A DNA stretch of 64,000 nucleotides from Veillonella parvula (GCF_902810435.1 NZ_LR778174.1:248001-312000); one strand, 5' to 3'. Shown: positions 51,301 to 60,438, counted from the stretch's first letter. The notes: generated by a model from the sequence alone, not told the origin. A program made the numbers and translations.

Positions 51301-52049
51301 ACGCAAAAGGTCGCGAACAAGAAAAAATTACTTTCGATGATATGGTTCGCCAACCACGCTTCATCATTAGCTCTGTAACAAGTACTGGTAAGAACGATAA
51401 AAACCGTCGTTACTCTCCATTTACAACATCTACAGAAGATAAAGTACCATTCCGTACCGTAACAGGTCGTCAATCCTTCTATTGTGACCATGAAATGATG
51501 CGTGATTACGGTGAAGCTATGGCGTTGTACAAACCTGTATTGTCCTATAAACCAGTACAAGGTGACTACAAACAAGAAGGTATCCCTGAAATCACATTGA
51601 AATACTTAACACCACATCATAAGTGGTCTACACATAGTATGTATTTCGATAGCCAACAAATGTTGACATTGTTCCGTGGTGGTCAAACAATTTGGCTCAA
51701 CGAAGATGATGCAGCAGAAATTGACGTTAAAGATAATGATTGGGTAGAAGCTTTCAACAAAAACGGTATCGTTGCAGCTCGTGCTGTAGTTTCCCCACGT
51801 ATTCCTCGCGGTATTTCCTATATGCACCATTCCCAAGACCGTCACATCAACGTTCCTGGCGCGAAGGTTAAGAAACAACGCGGTGGTACGCATAATGCAC
51901 CAACTCATATTCACATGAAACCGACACACATGATCGGCGGTTATGGCCAATTGAGCTATGGCTTTAACTACTATGGCCCAACTGGTAACCAACGTGATAT
52001 GACAATTGTGGCTCGTAAAATGAAGGAGGTAGATTGGCTTGAAGATTAA
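48375..52049 (+). CDS. narG: Respiratory nitrate reductase alpha subunit
   Basis: Molybdenum bis-MGD catalytic subunit reducing nitrate to nitrite, 1224 residues, facing the cytoplasm and membrane-bound through NarI. The N-terminal [4Fe-4S] (FS0) ligands, histidine and cysteines, are in THGVNCTGSCSW near residue 48 and RGCPRGATF near 92. The Mo-site region is GGTPLSFYDWYADLPPSSP near 214. No Tat twin-arginine signal is seen at the start, as expected for the cytoplasmic type. AAGGAGGACAC precedes the ATG. The end overlaps the narH start by 11 bp. Confidence 0.97.
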   Translation: MSLLSQKFKFLRKKNVSPSGHQITEDGGREWENFYRDRWSYDKVVRTTHGVNCTGSCSWNIYVKNGVVAWENQATDYPETPDDMPDYEPRGCPRGATFSWYLYSPLRVKYPYVRGELAELWREAKKHAKNPIEAWKSIVEDPEKAKKYKSARGMGGFVRSTWDEATEITAASLLYTAKTYGPDRNAGFSVIPAMSMLSYAAGARFLNLMGGTPLSFYDWYADLPPSSPQVWGEQTDTPESGDWYNAGYIMTWGSNVPLTRTPDAHFLTEVRYKGTKVVSVSPDYAESTTSSDAWLNVKAGTDAALAMAMGHVILKEYYIDKETPYFKEYAKEFTDMPFLVRVEDINGTVQPGRFLNAKDLGRQEEGADFQMVLIDELTNEIVVPNGTMGERHTNPQKWNLRLENRDTGAKIDPRLSVFDQREDVTVVKLPYFGDEEHEGVIERAIPTITVQTVDGPVKVTTVYDLILANYGIDRGIGGEVAKAYTDDTPYTPTWQEKITGVKADIAIATAREFADNAEKTKGRSMIIMGGGINHWYHADIIYRTILNLIMFCGTEGVNGGGWAHYVGQEKLRPVEGWGGIMTANDWSKAPRLQNGTSWFYFATEQYRSDCIDLADRVSKLAKPRYRHPGDYNVLAARLGWLPSYPTFNKGSQELINDARAAGAGTEAEINQYVAQALKNKELQFCVEDPAAKENHPRNLFVWRANLIGSSSKGHEYFLKHLLGTKHGVLEDDDAPVKPEEIKWREADEAGKLDLLIDIDFRMASTGLYSDIVFPAATWYEKEDLSSTDMHPYVHVFQAAVDCAWETKSDWDTFRTLAETVSRVAKESGFTEYEDIVALPLGHDSPGEVAQPEGKVLDWSKGECEPIPGKTMPNLVHVKRDYSKIFEKYIALGPNIENKMGAHGMAWDVSDEYKTLYDQNGIIDNPEFISHGRPSIYECKEACNVVLTLSSCTNGKLAVRSWKAMEEKTGLSGLEKNAKGREQEKITFDDMVRQPRFIISSVTSTGKNDKNRRYSPFTTSTEDKVPFRTVTGRQSFYCDHEMMRDYGEAMALYKPVLSYKPVQGDYKQEGIPEITLKYLTPHHKWSTHSMYFDSQQMLTLFRGGQTIWLNEDDAAEIDVKDNDWVEAFNKNGIVAARAVVSPRIPRGISYMHHSQDRHINVPGAKVKKQRGGTHNAPTHIHMKPTHMIGGYGQLSYGFNYYGPTGNQRDMTIVARKMKEVDWLED

Positions 52050-53466
52050 GGCTCAAGTATCTATGGTCCTAAATTTGGATAAGTGTTTGGGTTGTCATAC
52101 ATGCTCTATCACTTGTAAAAATACATGGACGAACCGCGAAGGCGCGGAATATATGTACTTCAATAACGTGGAAACTCGCCCAGGCGTAGGTTACCCACGT
52201 CATTGGGAAGACCAAGAAAAATGGAAAGGCGGCTGGACATTAGATAATTCTGGTAAATTGGCTCTTTCTACAGGTTCTAAAACAAACCGTTTGATGAAAT
52301 TATTCTTCCATCCTGAACAACCAGAATTGAAGGATTACTTCGAACCTTGGACATATGACTATGAAACATTGATTCATGGTGGTCGTAAAAACAACCAACC
52401 AGTTGCTCGTCCTCGCTCTCTTGTGACTAAACAAAAAATGGAAGTTACTTGGGGCCCTAACTGGGATGACGATTTAGCAGGTGGTCAACATGCTCGTTCC
52501 GATGTGAACTTGGCTAAGATGGGCGAAGATATCGTATTTGACTACGAAGAAGTATTCATGCGTTACTTGCCACGTCTTTGTAACCACTGCTTGAACCCTG
52601 CATGTGTAGCTGCATGTCCATCTGGCGCAATCTACAAACGCGATGAAGATGGTGTAGTTCTTGTATCTCAAGACGTATGTCGCGGTTGGAGACATTGTGT
52701 TCCATCTTGCCCATACAAAAAAATCTTCTACAACTGGGAAACAAATAAAGCTGAAAAATGCGTATTCTGTTACCCACGTTTGGAAAATGGCTTGCCTCAA
52801 ATCTGTGCTGAAACATGCGTAGGTCGTATGCGCTACGTAGGTGTTGTATTCTACGACATGGACAAAGTCGAAGAAATGGCAGCTACAAAAAATGAACAAG
52901 ATATTTACGAAAATACAGTAGAGTTAATCTTGGATCCTCATGATCCTGAGGTTATCAAAGCAGCTCGTGCAGAAGGTATCTCCGAAGCATGGATTAAAGC
53001 AGCTCAAAAATCTCCTGTATACAAACTTGTAAAAGAATGGGGCGTGGCATTGCCATTGCATCCTGAGTACCGTACATTGCCAATGGTTTGGTATGTGCCA
53101 CCACTCAGCCCAATCTTGCAACGTGTAACATCTGATGTATACTTGCCAGATGCACACGAAATGCGCGTGCCTGTACAGTACTTAGCTAATCTGTTTACAG
53201 CAGGTAACACAGAAATCTTAGCTCGTACATTGCAACGTGTTCTCGACATGCGTGAATACATGCGCCGTCGTGAAACAGGTGATGGTCCTATCGAACACAA
53301 AGTTGATTTAACAGAAGATCAAATGTACGCTATGTATAAATTGTTGGCATTGTCCAAATACAATGATCGCTTTGTTATCCCATCTGATGTTAAAGTATCT
53401 CGCGAAGGTCGCCTAGAAATGCAACAAAATCGCGGCTTTGCTTGCCCTACAGGGGGATGTCAATAA
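52039..53466 (+). CDS. narH: Respiratory nitrate reductase beta subunit
   Basis: Electron-transfer subunit, 475 residues, with four iron-sulfur clusters linking NarI to NarG. Cysteine motifs are CLGCHTCSITCKN near residue 15, CNHCLNPACVAACP near 184, CRGWRHCVPSCP near 217 (tryptophan in place of a cysteine marks the [3Fe-4S] site), and CVFCYPRLENGLPQICAETC. It starts with TTG right behind AAGGAGGTAG inside the narG end. The stop overlaps the narJ start (TAATG). Confidence 0.97.
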   Translation: MKIKAQVSMVLNLDKCLGCHTCSITCKNTWTNREGAEYMYFNNVETRPGVGYPRHWEDQEKWKGGWTLDNSGKLALSTGSKTNRLMKLFFHPEQPELKDYFEPWTYDYETLIHGGRKNNQPVARPRSLVTKQKMEVTWGPNWDDDLAGGQHARSDVNLAKMGEDIVFDYEEVFMRYLPRLCNHCLNPACVAACPSGAIYKRDEDGVVLVSQDVCRGWRHCVPSCPYKKIFYNWETNKAEKCVFCYPRLENGLPQICAETCVGRMRYVGVVFYDMDKVEEMAATKNEQDIYENTVELILDPHDPEVIKAARAEGISEAWIKAAQKSPVYKLVKEWGVALPLHPEYRTLPMVWYVPPLSPILQRVTSDVYLPDAHEMRVPVQYLANLFTAGNTEILARTLQRVLDMREYMRRRETGDGPIEHKVDLTEDQMYAMYKLLALSKYNDRFVIPSDVKVSREGRLEMQQNRGFACPTGGCQ

Positions 53467-53990
53467 TGAAGGATGCTCAGAAAATCGCTCTTATTGCGTC
53501 ATTTCTTCTACGCTATCCTGATGAACAATGGTATAACGAATTACCTGAATGGAGAGAGGACGCCCAATCCGTTGGGCATCCTCAACTTCGCCAAGGTTTA
53601 TTAGAATTCTTCGACTATGTAGAGGAATCCGATAAAAAAGAATTTGAAGACCAATATGTTCGTACCTTTGATTTTAGTCAAAATACAACTATGTATTTAT
53701 CGACGTATGAGTTACAAGGTACAGGGGAACAAGCGGAAGAACTCGTAAAATTTAAAGCTTTCTTCCTCGAAAACGACTATGATTTGCCAAAAGAAATGCC
53801 TGATTATATTCCAGCACTTCTTGAGCTATGTGCCGTTATCGATGATGAAAAATCAAAAGAAATTTACGACTATTGTAAGCCAAAATTGGAATACATTAGA
53901 GAACGCTTCATTGAGGCTAAACTGCCTTATGCATTCTTGTTTGATATTATCTTGTCTGTTGCAAATGGATTGGAGGACGGTGCACGATGA
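53466..53990 (+). CDS. narJ: Nitrate reductase assembly chaperone NarJ
   Basis: Cytoplasmic TorD-type chaperone for molybdenum cofactor insertion into NarG, 174 residues, all-helical and acidic. Family features are SFLLRYPDEQWYNELPEW at the start and FDFSQNTTMYLSTYELQGTG near 61. The ATG at 53466 overlaps the narH stop; an upstream frame to 53442 lies inside narH. It overlaps narI by 4 bp. Confidence 0.92.
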   Translation: MKDAQKIALIASFLLRYPDEQWYNELPEWREDAQSVGHPQLRQGLLEFFDYVEESDKKEFEDQYVRTFDFSQNTTMYLSTYELQGTGEQAEELVKFKAFFLENDYDLPKEMPDYIPALLELCAVIDDEKSKEIYDYCKPKLEYIRERFIEAKLPYAFLFDIILSVANGLEDGAR

Positions 53991-54658
53991 ATCTATTCCT
54001 TTGGGGCGCTTTGCCTTACATCGCATTCACCTTCTTAATCGTAGGTACTTTGGTTCGTTTCTTCTACTTTGAAAGAAACTGGACTACAAAATCGAGTGAA
54101 TTTTTAGAGAAAAAACAATTGCGCATCGCTAATCCATTGTTCCACTTTGGCTTGCTATGCGTTATCGGCGGTCACGTAGTAGGTGTATTAGTACCTAAAG
54201 CTTGGACTGCTGCTATTGGTATCAATGACCATATGTACCATGAAGGTGCATTATATATGGGTGCTGTAGCTGGTATCATCTTCATCGTAGGCTTCTTGCT
54301 CTTGATGAAACGCCGCTTTACTGTGCCTGCTATGAAAGTTAACACATCTGGCCTCGATAAATGGTTATATTTGTTCTTAACATTAGCTATTTTCAGCGGT
54401 ATGGCTGGTACATTGCTTAATGCATCTGGTTTCTTTGATTACCGCGTATCCATCGGCCCTTGGTTCCGTAGCTTGCTATCCTTTATGCCAGATCCATCCT
54501 TGATGGAAGGCGTACCATTCATGTTTAAATTCCACATGTTGGCTTGGATGGTAGTGGCTATTATCTTCCCATTCAGCCGTTTGGTACACTGCTTGAGTGT
54601 TCCACTCAACTACTTAACACGTCCGTTCATCGTATATCGTAAACGTGATCAAAAATAA
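53987..54658 (+). CDS. narI: Respiratory nitrate reductase gamma subunit (cytochrome b)
   Basis: Membrane quinol dehydrogenase subunit, 223 residues with five helices, carrying two b hemes that pass electrons to NarH. Heme-ligand histidines lie in FHFGLLCVIGGHVVG near residue 45-60 and in FKFHMLAWMVVA...RLVHCLSVPL near 182-202. The ATGA overlap with narJ closes the operon. It needs heme from the hem genes 10 kb upstream. Confidence 0.96.
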   Translation: MNLFLWGALPYIAFTFLIVGTLVRFFYFERNWTTKSSEFLEKKQLRIANPLFHFGLLCVIGGHVVGVLVPKAWTAAIGINDHMYHEGALYMGAVAGIIFIVGFLLLMKRRFTVPAMKVNTSGLDKWLYLFLTLAIFSGMAGTLLNASGFFDYRVSIGPWFRSLLSFMPDPSLMEGVPFMFKFHMLAWMVVAIIFPFSRLVHCLSVPLNYLTRPFIVYRKRDQK

Positions 54659-54710
54659 TTAGGATGATGATTGATTTGTACGCCTAGATATAATAGGATT
54701 AATCAATCTA

Positions 54711-54764
54711 TAGCCCCTTGTAATAGTGAAAGCATATGCTCACAACTACAAGGGGCTTTTTATT
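54711..54764 (+). terminator. Terminator of narGHJI
   Basis: AGCCCCTTGTA pairs with TACAAGGGGCT, followed by TTTTATTT. The remaining gap to 54976 is very AT-rich and holds no gene that I can see. Confidence 0.88.
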
Positions 54765-54976
54765 TACTTATTCTGTATTAGATTGTATTTTACTCTCAGT
54801 AGAGAAGAATATTGTTTGTTGTAATAAGCTTAGAATTACCATAATAGATATTTTATTTTAGAATTATTCTTATAATAAATACTATCTATCTAATATAAGT
54901 AATCTACAAAATTCGATTTAAATGATAAACTATATCGTATAGATTAATTTTTAGATGTTATTTAGAGAGGTATATG

Positions 54977-55579
54977 ATGGATCAAGTAACAACAAAACAG
55001 CAAAAAAGTATTTACCATATCTTTATATGGATTGCTGTATTCTCCTTAATTATGATCGGTTTATTAGAGTGGGGTTACATGGTTGGTGGCCGTGCTTTTG
55101 GTAACTACAAAGTTTACACAGGCCTTGTGCCATGGTGTGTATGGATTGTTATGACTTATTTAGCGACTCGCCCTAAATGGTTTACAAGCCGCTATAATTT
55201 AGGTGACATGTATAAGGTGCACCGTGCATTGGGTATTGCTACTGTAGCTGTTATTGCGTTCCATTTATACCTTTATTTTGGTAAAGCTGCTAAATCAATC
55301 TTAGGTTGGTGGGGTGGTTATGTAGCTCTTACTTCCTTTAGTATCGCCACTATTTCTGGCCTTGCGTTCTTAACGCCAAAACTTAGAAAAGTTACCGCTT
55401 CTGGTCGTAATATGGGCATTTGGCTACACCGTTTAAATCTTGTAGCATTAGTTGCAGCAGATATACATATTCATGGTTTTAATCGCATTTCCAAAATGGT
55501 ACCATTCTTACAAGTATTTGATATCATTACATACGGACTTGTGCTTTACTGCATTTACTTGATGTTAAAAAAGAAATAA
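54977..55579 (+). CDS. Ferric-reductase-like heme membrane protein 1
   Basis: A 200-residue protein with about six helices of the ferric reductase-like transmembrane family. Two histidine pairs, H82/H96 and H151/H164 (13-14 apart within helices), are placed as in bis-heme ferric reductases and NADPH oxidases. It has no FAD or NAD domain, so electrons must come from another protein, quinol or a separate flavoprotein. A paralogue of the same length lies 2.3 kb downstream with a porin in between. ATG 54974 and 54977 are both possible; AGAGAGG fits the second better. Confidence 0.85.
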   Translation: MDQVTTKQQKSIYHIFIWIAVFSLIMIGLLEWGYMVGGRAFGNYKVYTGLVPWCVWIVMTYLATRPKWFTSRYNLGDMYKVHRALGIATVAVIAFHLYLYFGKAAKSILGWWGGYVALTSFSIATISGLAFLTPKLRKVTASGRNMGIWLHRLNLVALVAADIHIHGFNRISKMVPFLQVFDIITYGLVLYCIYLMLKKK

Positions 55580-55589
55580 TATGAATTGA

Positions 55590-55627
55590 TAAAATCCCTT
55601 CTGTGTTATACAGAGGGGATTTTTTTG
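55590..55627 (+). terminator. Rho-independent terminator
   Basis: AATCCCTTCTGT pairs with ACAGAGGGGATT, followed by TTTTTTG. Confidence 0.85.
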
Positions 55628-55756
55628 TTATATTTTTAGTTTCTAAGGAATTCAATATTCTATATTATCAGTTTGATGCATAAATGATTGTGAGATTGAT
55701 ATACATTTTCTATTTACTACCTTAATGAAAATTGATATTATCTGTATGTTAAATAT

Positions 55757-55775
55757 GATAATGATAATCAGAGTC
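55757..55775 (+). promoter_or_regulatory. Fur box upstream of the porin gene
   Basis: GATAATGATAATCAGAGTC matches the 19-base Fur consensus GATAATGATAATCATTATC at 16 positions, with the left 14 perfect. It is 58 bp before the start codon, so iron-dependent repression of the porin is predicted. Confidence 0.72.
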
Positions 55776-55832
55776 ATATATTCATTATCTATTCATTTTA
55801 TTTCTTGTTATTATTCGTGTGTGAGGTTTATT

Positions 55833-57104
55833 ATGATTAAACGTAAAATGACTAGTGCTTTTGCAGTAGCAGCCATGATGGGTGTGGCTACAGCCTTTGC
55901 TGTTAACCCATTTTCTGATGTTCCATCTGATAGTTGGGCATATCAAGCTGTAGATCAATTGGCTACAGCAGGTATTATTAATGGTTATCCTGATGGAACT
56001 TTCAAAGGTCAAAATAACATTACCCGTTATGAAATGGCTCAAATGATTGCAAAAGGTATGGCTAATCAAGATCGTGCCAATGCAGAACAACAAGCTATGT
56101 TGAATCGCTTAGCAGATGAGTTTTCCAATGAATTAAATACATTGGGCGTACGTGTAGCTAAATTGGAAGACCGTGTAGGTAATGTTAAAGTTACTGGTGA
56201 TGCTCGTATCAACTACATCGGCAAAGAGGGTGGCGATGGTTATGATTACGAAGATAAAATCACAGCCCGTGTACGTTTAGGCCTAGATGCAAAGGTTAAT
56301 AAAAATACATCTGTGAAAGCTCGTATTACAACAGGTGCTATCGAGTTAGGTGATAGCTCTAAAACAGCACAAGCTAATTGGGATTTAGCTTATGTAGAGC
56401 ACAAATTTGGTAAAAATGTTGTAGTTGATGCTGGTCGTTATACCCAAAAATTTGGTGGTGGCTTGATTTATAGTTCAAACTTTGATGGTGTAGGTGCTAC
56501 AGCTAAACTTGGTAAAAAAGTTACTTTGAATGGTGCTTATGGTTATATGACAGCAGGCCGTTTTGCAAAAGTTTCCAAGGAAAATAACGGTGATGTGAGC
56601 ATTGTGAATGCTAATGTGGCTGTAAATAATCACTTTAGCTTTGGTGGTATGCTTGCTCATGTAGGTACAGCGAATGTACGCATGGGTAATGGCAAGAAAA
56701 ATAATGACTTTGATAATGTATATGGCTTCAATGCGAAATATAATGTAGGTAAACTTGATGTTCACGGTGAGTGGGTTAAAGCATCAGGCTTGAGTGATTC
56801 TGATATTTGGAATGTAGGCGCTAAATGGGGCAACTACAAAATTGATAAAAAGAATTCTTGGGCAGTAGGCTTAGATTACTACGATCAAGCTAAAAATGCA
56901 CCGATTTTCAAAACACAAAAATACGAATCTAATGATTTACAAAAAACAACGCGTTTTGAAGGTTATAAGGCGTGGGAGTTGGGCGCATCTTATGCACCAG
57001 AGAAAAATATTGGCATTAATGCATACTACGGTTTCAATGCTAAAACACAAGAAGGCAATCGCGTAAATGATTACTATCGTGCGGATCTTAACTTCAAATT
57101 CTAA
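55833..57104 (+). CDS. SLH-domain outer-membrane porin (OmpM type)
   Basis: A 423-residue outer-membrane protein. It has a signal peptide (about residues 1-22, ending TAFAV) and one SLH domain (NPFSDVPSDSWAYQAVDQLA to ITRYEMAQMIAKGM) that holds peptidoglycan. A short coiled coil (ANAEQQAMLNRLADEFSNEL) follows, then a beta-barrel of alternating strands ending in YRADLNFKF with the terminal phenylalanine. It is the OmpM architecture of Negativicutes. ATG 55833 has GTGAGG ahead; the open frame reaches back to 55725 through the Fur box. Iron regulation and flanking reductase-like genes hint at a role in iron or chelate uptake. Confidence 0.9.
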   Translation: MIKRKMTSAFAVAAMMGVATAFAVNPFSDVPSDSWAYQAVDQLATAGIINGYPDGTFKGQNNITRYEMAQMIAKGMANQDRANAEQQAMLNRLADEFSNELNTLGVRVAKLEDRVGNVKVTGDARINYIGKEGGDGYDYEDKITARVRLGLDAKVNKNTSVKARITTGAIELGDSSKTAQANWDLAYVEHKFGKNVVVDAGRYTQKFGGGLIYSSNFDGVGATAKLGKKVTLNGAYGYMTAGRFAKVSKENNGDVSIVNANVAVNNHFSFGGMLAHVGTANVRMGNGKKNNDFDNVYGFNAKYNVGKLDVHGEWVKASGLSDSDIWNVGAKWGNYKIDKKNSWAVGLDYYDQAKNAPIFKTQKYESNDLQKTTRFEGYKAWELGASYAPEKNIGINAYYGFNAKTQEGNRVNDYYRADLNFKF

Positions 57105-57242
57105 TGTAATAATTGGATTCTAATTTAATCAGTAATTAGTTCTAAGTAGAATGCTATAGGGTGAGAGTGTTTTATTAGCATGCTACATTAGGCCAAACTA
57201 GATGTATACTTGTAGATCGTATAGGACATAGAGAGGTTTATT

Positions 57243-57848
57243 ATGGCAGAAGTTGTAAAAAAACAGTTTAAGAGTAAATACCATATTTTAATTTGGATTG
57301 CAGTTTTATCCCTAATATTTATGGGTATGGTGGAATATGGTTATGTAACAGGTGGTAGACCATTCGGCAACTGGAAGGTTCACTTAGGACTTATTCCTTA
57401 TGTGGCATGGCTTGTATTAACATACATTGCAACAAAACCAAAATGGTTTATCAAACGATATAATCCAAAAGAAATGTTTGAAGTTCATCGCATCGTAGGT
57501 ATTGTTAGTGTTGTTCTCGTATGTGCACACTGGTATGTATACTTCTTGAAAGCTTTGAAATCCTTCTTAGGTTTCTGGGGCGGCTATATTTCTCTTGTGG
57601 CTATGTTTATTGCTCTTATCTTTGCGGTATTATACTTAACACCTTGGGTAGGCAATATGGCAAAATCTGTATCCCGTAAAAAAGCAATCTGGATTCATCG
57701 CTTGAATCTAATTGCCATTATTGCGGCAAATATCCATGTTCATGGATTTGGCCGTTTATCTAAAATGGTACCATTCTTGCCTGTATTTGACGTAGTAACT
57801 TATGCGCTTGTTATTTACTATATTTATTGGATGTTCAAACAAAAATAA
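57243..57848 (+). CDS. Ferric-reductase-like heme membrane protein 2
   Basis: A 201-residue paralogue of the protein at 54977-55579, similar along the whole length (shared IWIAV, GGRPFGNWKVH/GGRAFGNYKVY and SKMVPFLPVFD). Histidine pairs H82/H96 and H152/H165 are kept. It follows the porin gene by 138 bp without a clear terminator between, so it may be co-transcribed and share its Fur control. AGAGAGG precedes the ATG. Confidence 0.85.
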   Translation: MAEVVKKQFKSKYHILIWIAVLSLIFMGMVEYGYVTGGRPFGNWKVHLGLIPYVAWLVLTYIATKPKWFIKRYNPKEMFEVHRIVGIVSVVLVCAHWYVYFLKALKSFLGFWGGYISLVAMFIALIFAVLYLTPWVGNMAKSVSRKKAIWIHRLNLIAIIAANIHVHGFGRLSKMVPFLPVFDVVTYALVIYYIYWMFKQK

Positions 57849-57897
57849 TATATCGTAGGCATCTCTTTCTTTAGTAAAAGTAGGGGAACCACATGAT

Positions 57898-57947
57898 AAA
57901 AGAGACCATCTCTGGCCCTAATGGGTATAAGCGATGGTCTTTTTTTG
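57898..57947 (+). terminator. Rho-independent terminator
   Basis: AGACCATC (57903-57910) and GATGGTCT (57933-57940), then TTTTTTTG. Confidence 0.8.
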
Positions 57948-58138
57948 TCGTTTGCGATACAATAGAATCATAAGTATATATTCTATGGATTTATGTAAAT
58001 ATATGCTATTGCATTCTTTTGAGGTAAGAGTAAAAATCTGTTCTATAAACATTTTTTTGTATTATAGTATACTTTAGCTCATATCGATATGTATATTACT
58101 ACCTTTATAGGTAATTTCAAATAGGAAAGAAGGATATT

Positions 58139-59335
58139 ATGGATTCTTCTTGGAAACGAATTATATACCTAATCTGTACTATACAGGTTGGTGGGGGTAT
58201 AACAATTATCGGTGTATTATCCTTCCTTCCGTTATTTTTAGCTGAGCTAGGTCTTCATGATCCAGGAGAAGCGGCCATGTGGGCAGGCCTTGTATCAGGT
58301 GTAACGCCTTGTATGGTGGCTCTTAGTGCTCCCTATTGGTCGCGTAAGGCAAATCAGCTTGGTCCGCGTAAGGTAATGATGTTTATCTTGTTTACCCTGA
58401 TGGTTACGGTTGGTGCCTGTGCTTTTACACAAACACCATGGCAGTTATTGATGTTACGTATTTTGCAAGGCGTGGTGGGGGGATATGTTCCGATAGGCTT
58501 GGCTATTATTATTCTCATAACCCCTGAGGATAAGGTGCCTTGGGCGATGGGCTTATATCAAGCCTCCATGGTTATGGGCCTCGTTTTTGGACCGCTTATG
58601 GGTGGTTTGGCAGCGGACTTGTTAGGTTATCGCGCGCCATTTGTTATGTTCTCAGCCTTAACAGGGCTTTGTATGTTGGGAATTTATCTATTCATGCCTA
58701 ATCTACAGTTTGAGCATAAGGTAGATGCTAGAGAGTCGCAGCTGTCTCTAATTAAATCCTTTTTGGTCATACCTCGTGTTCGCCTCTTGGTAGGGCTATT
58801 GTTCTTATGTAATTTTGGTATTACCGGTATTGGTCCTATTTTACCACTATACATTAAGCACTATATGCATATGAATGATGAGTTTGTAGCCACCATTGTT
58901 GGTATAATTATTTTTGGCGCCGGTTTGTTTAGTGCTTTAGCTTCAATCTCCATTGGCAAGATAACAGAACGTTTAACCATGCCTCGTATTGTTTTTACTG
59001 CTACATGGGCTGTAGGGTCTTTGTTTATACTTCAATATATAATGCCTAGTATATGGGGCCTTGGCATATTCCGTGCCATTGCAGGATTCTTCATGGGCTT
59101 TATTACACCGATTGCCAATACGCTCATATCCAAGGCTGTTCCTATTGAGCGCCGAGGTATCGTATTTGGTGCGGTGTCGAGTGTAGCCATGATGGGAAAT
59201 GTATTGGGGCCTGTCCTTAGTGGTATGATTGCTCGCGCCTTTGGGTATGGGGCGGTCTTTTGGTCTACAGCAGCTATATTCTTTGTAGCGGCCCTGTTTA
59301 TTTATCGTAGTTTAGTTATTCCTAGTGAAAGTTAA
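58139..59335 (+). CDS. MFS transporter, drug-efflux type
   Basis: Twelve-helix major-facilitator protein of 398 residues. The loop-2/3 motif is in YWSRKANQLGPRKVMMF near residue 62, and the motif-C-like GLYQASMVMGLVFGPLMGG near 138 marks drug:proton antiporters. The repeat in the second half (GRAFGYG-like ARAFGYGAVFWS) fits the TetA/MdtG branch. GAAGGATATT precedes the ATG. A LysR regulator follows in the same direction. Substrate unknown. Confidence 0.88.
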   Translation: MDSSWKRIIYLICTIQVGGGITIIGVLSFLPLFLAELGLHDPGEAAMWAGLVSGVTPCMVALSAPYWSRKANQLGPRKVMMFILFTLMVTVGACAFTQTPWQLLMLRILQGVVGGYVPIGLAIIILITPEDKVPWAMGLYQASMVMGLVFGPLMGGLAADLLGYRAPFVMFSALTGLCMLGIYLFMPNLQFEHKVDARESQLSLIKSFLVIPRVRLLVGLLFLCNFGITGIGPILPLYIKHYMHMNDEFVATIVGIIIFGAGLFSALASISIGKITERLTMPRIVFTATWAVGSLFILQYIMPSIWGLGIFRAIAGFFMGFITPIANTLISKAVPIERRGIVFGAVSSVAMMGNVLGPVLSGMIARAFGYGAVFWSTAAIFFVAALFIYRSLVIPSES

Positions 59336-59539
59336 TCATCATAGCTGATCTGCTTTCACCGTTTTAGACATAGTTAAATATATTTAGTATTATGTAGAGA
59401 ATCGATAGATACTATAGATTCTATGTAAGATACTATGTAGAGAAAACGTATAGCAAACTCCAATATGGGGCTATATGTTGCGAAATGTTTCAAAGGTATT
59501 GATTTGTCTAATCCGTAAGAGAGATGAGAGTGCATCGTT

Positions 59540-60424
59540 ATGTTATTAAAACAATTAGAGTATTTTGTATGTGTAGTAGATAATAACAGTTTTACACAAG
59601 CTGCAACAGAGCAATATGTATCTCAATCTGCTATATCTCAGCAAATCAAGGCTCTTGAAAATAGCCTTGGTGTTGAATTAATGGTTCGAGAGAAACGAAG
59701 CTTTCATCTAACACCAGCAGGACAATATTTATATCGATCTGGTAAGAAGTTATTAGAACGGTTCCATGATATTAAGGTAGAAACGACGCGCATTGGTACA
59801 GATGCACGGGTGAGTTTGCGCATTGGCTATTTGAACCGTTATAGTGGGATTGCTATGCAGCAAACTGTGATTCGCATGGCAAAGCGTTATAAAAATTTAG
59901 ATATTCGTATGTACAGCGGCAGTCATGAAGAGCTATATGGCATGCTCAGCGATCGTCGTGTAGATGTAGTATTTAATGATCAATGGCAAATTTTGTCTGA
60001 TGATTTTGAAAGTCATTTAATTGATAAAGCCACTACATTTATAGAGGTACCACAAGGATATACTAATGAAGATTGTGTAGAACTAAAGCATATCGATGAT
60101 TTACCACTTATTTTATTGTGTCGCGGGAAATATACCTTGTCTGAAGAGGAACACTATCGTAAGGCCATAGGTTATAATGGTGCCTTCGCTTATGCTCGTA
60201 CGTTAGAAGAAGCACGATACCTGGTTGCAGGGCAGCAAGGGCTATTACTATTAGATTGTTTTAAATACTTAACAGATCCTATGCCAGGTATCGAACGTAA
60301 GGTGTTGACGAATCATAGTAAACCTATGGAACGCCACTACTACTTTATATCGCAACGAAATCAAAATAATTCGTATATTGTAGCTCTTAGAGATATGTTC
60401 CGGCAGGTACTTGAAGAATTATAA
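59540..60424 (+). CDS. LysR-type transcriptional regulator
   Basis: A 294-residue regulator. The winged helix is at residues 1-60 (NNSFTQAATEQYVSQSAISQ, then QIKALENSLGVELMVRE) and the effector domain follows (LRIGYLNRYSGIAMQ, then the second lobe). It stands between an MFS gene and a convergent LysE gene; either could be its target. It ends in a strong terminator. Confidence 0.92.
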   Translation: MLLKQLEYFVCVVDNNSFTQAATEQYVSQSAISQQIKALENSLGVELMVREKRSFHLTPAGQYLYRSGKKLLERFHDIKVETTRIGTDARVSLRIGYLNRYSGIAMQQTVIRMAKRYKNLDIRMYSGSHEELYGMLSDRRVDVVFNDQWQILSDDFESHLIDKATTFIEVPQGYTNEDCVELKHIDDLPLILLCRGKYTLSEEEHYRKAIGYNGAFAYARTLEEARYLVAGQQGLLLLDCFKYLTDPMPGIERKVLTNHSKPMERHYYFISQRNQNNSYIVALRDMFRQVLEEL

Positions 60425-60438
60425 ATGAGATTATAAAT

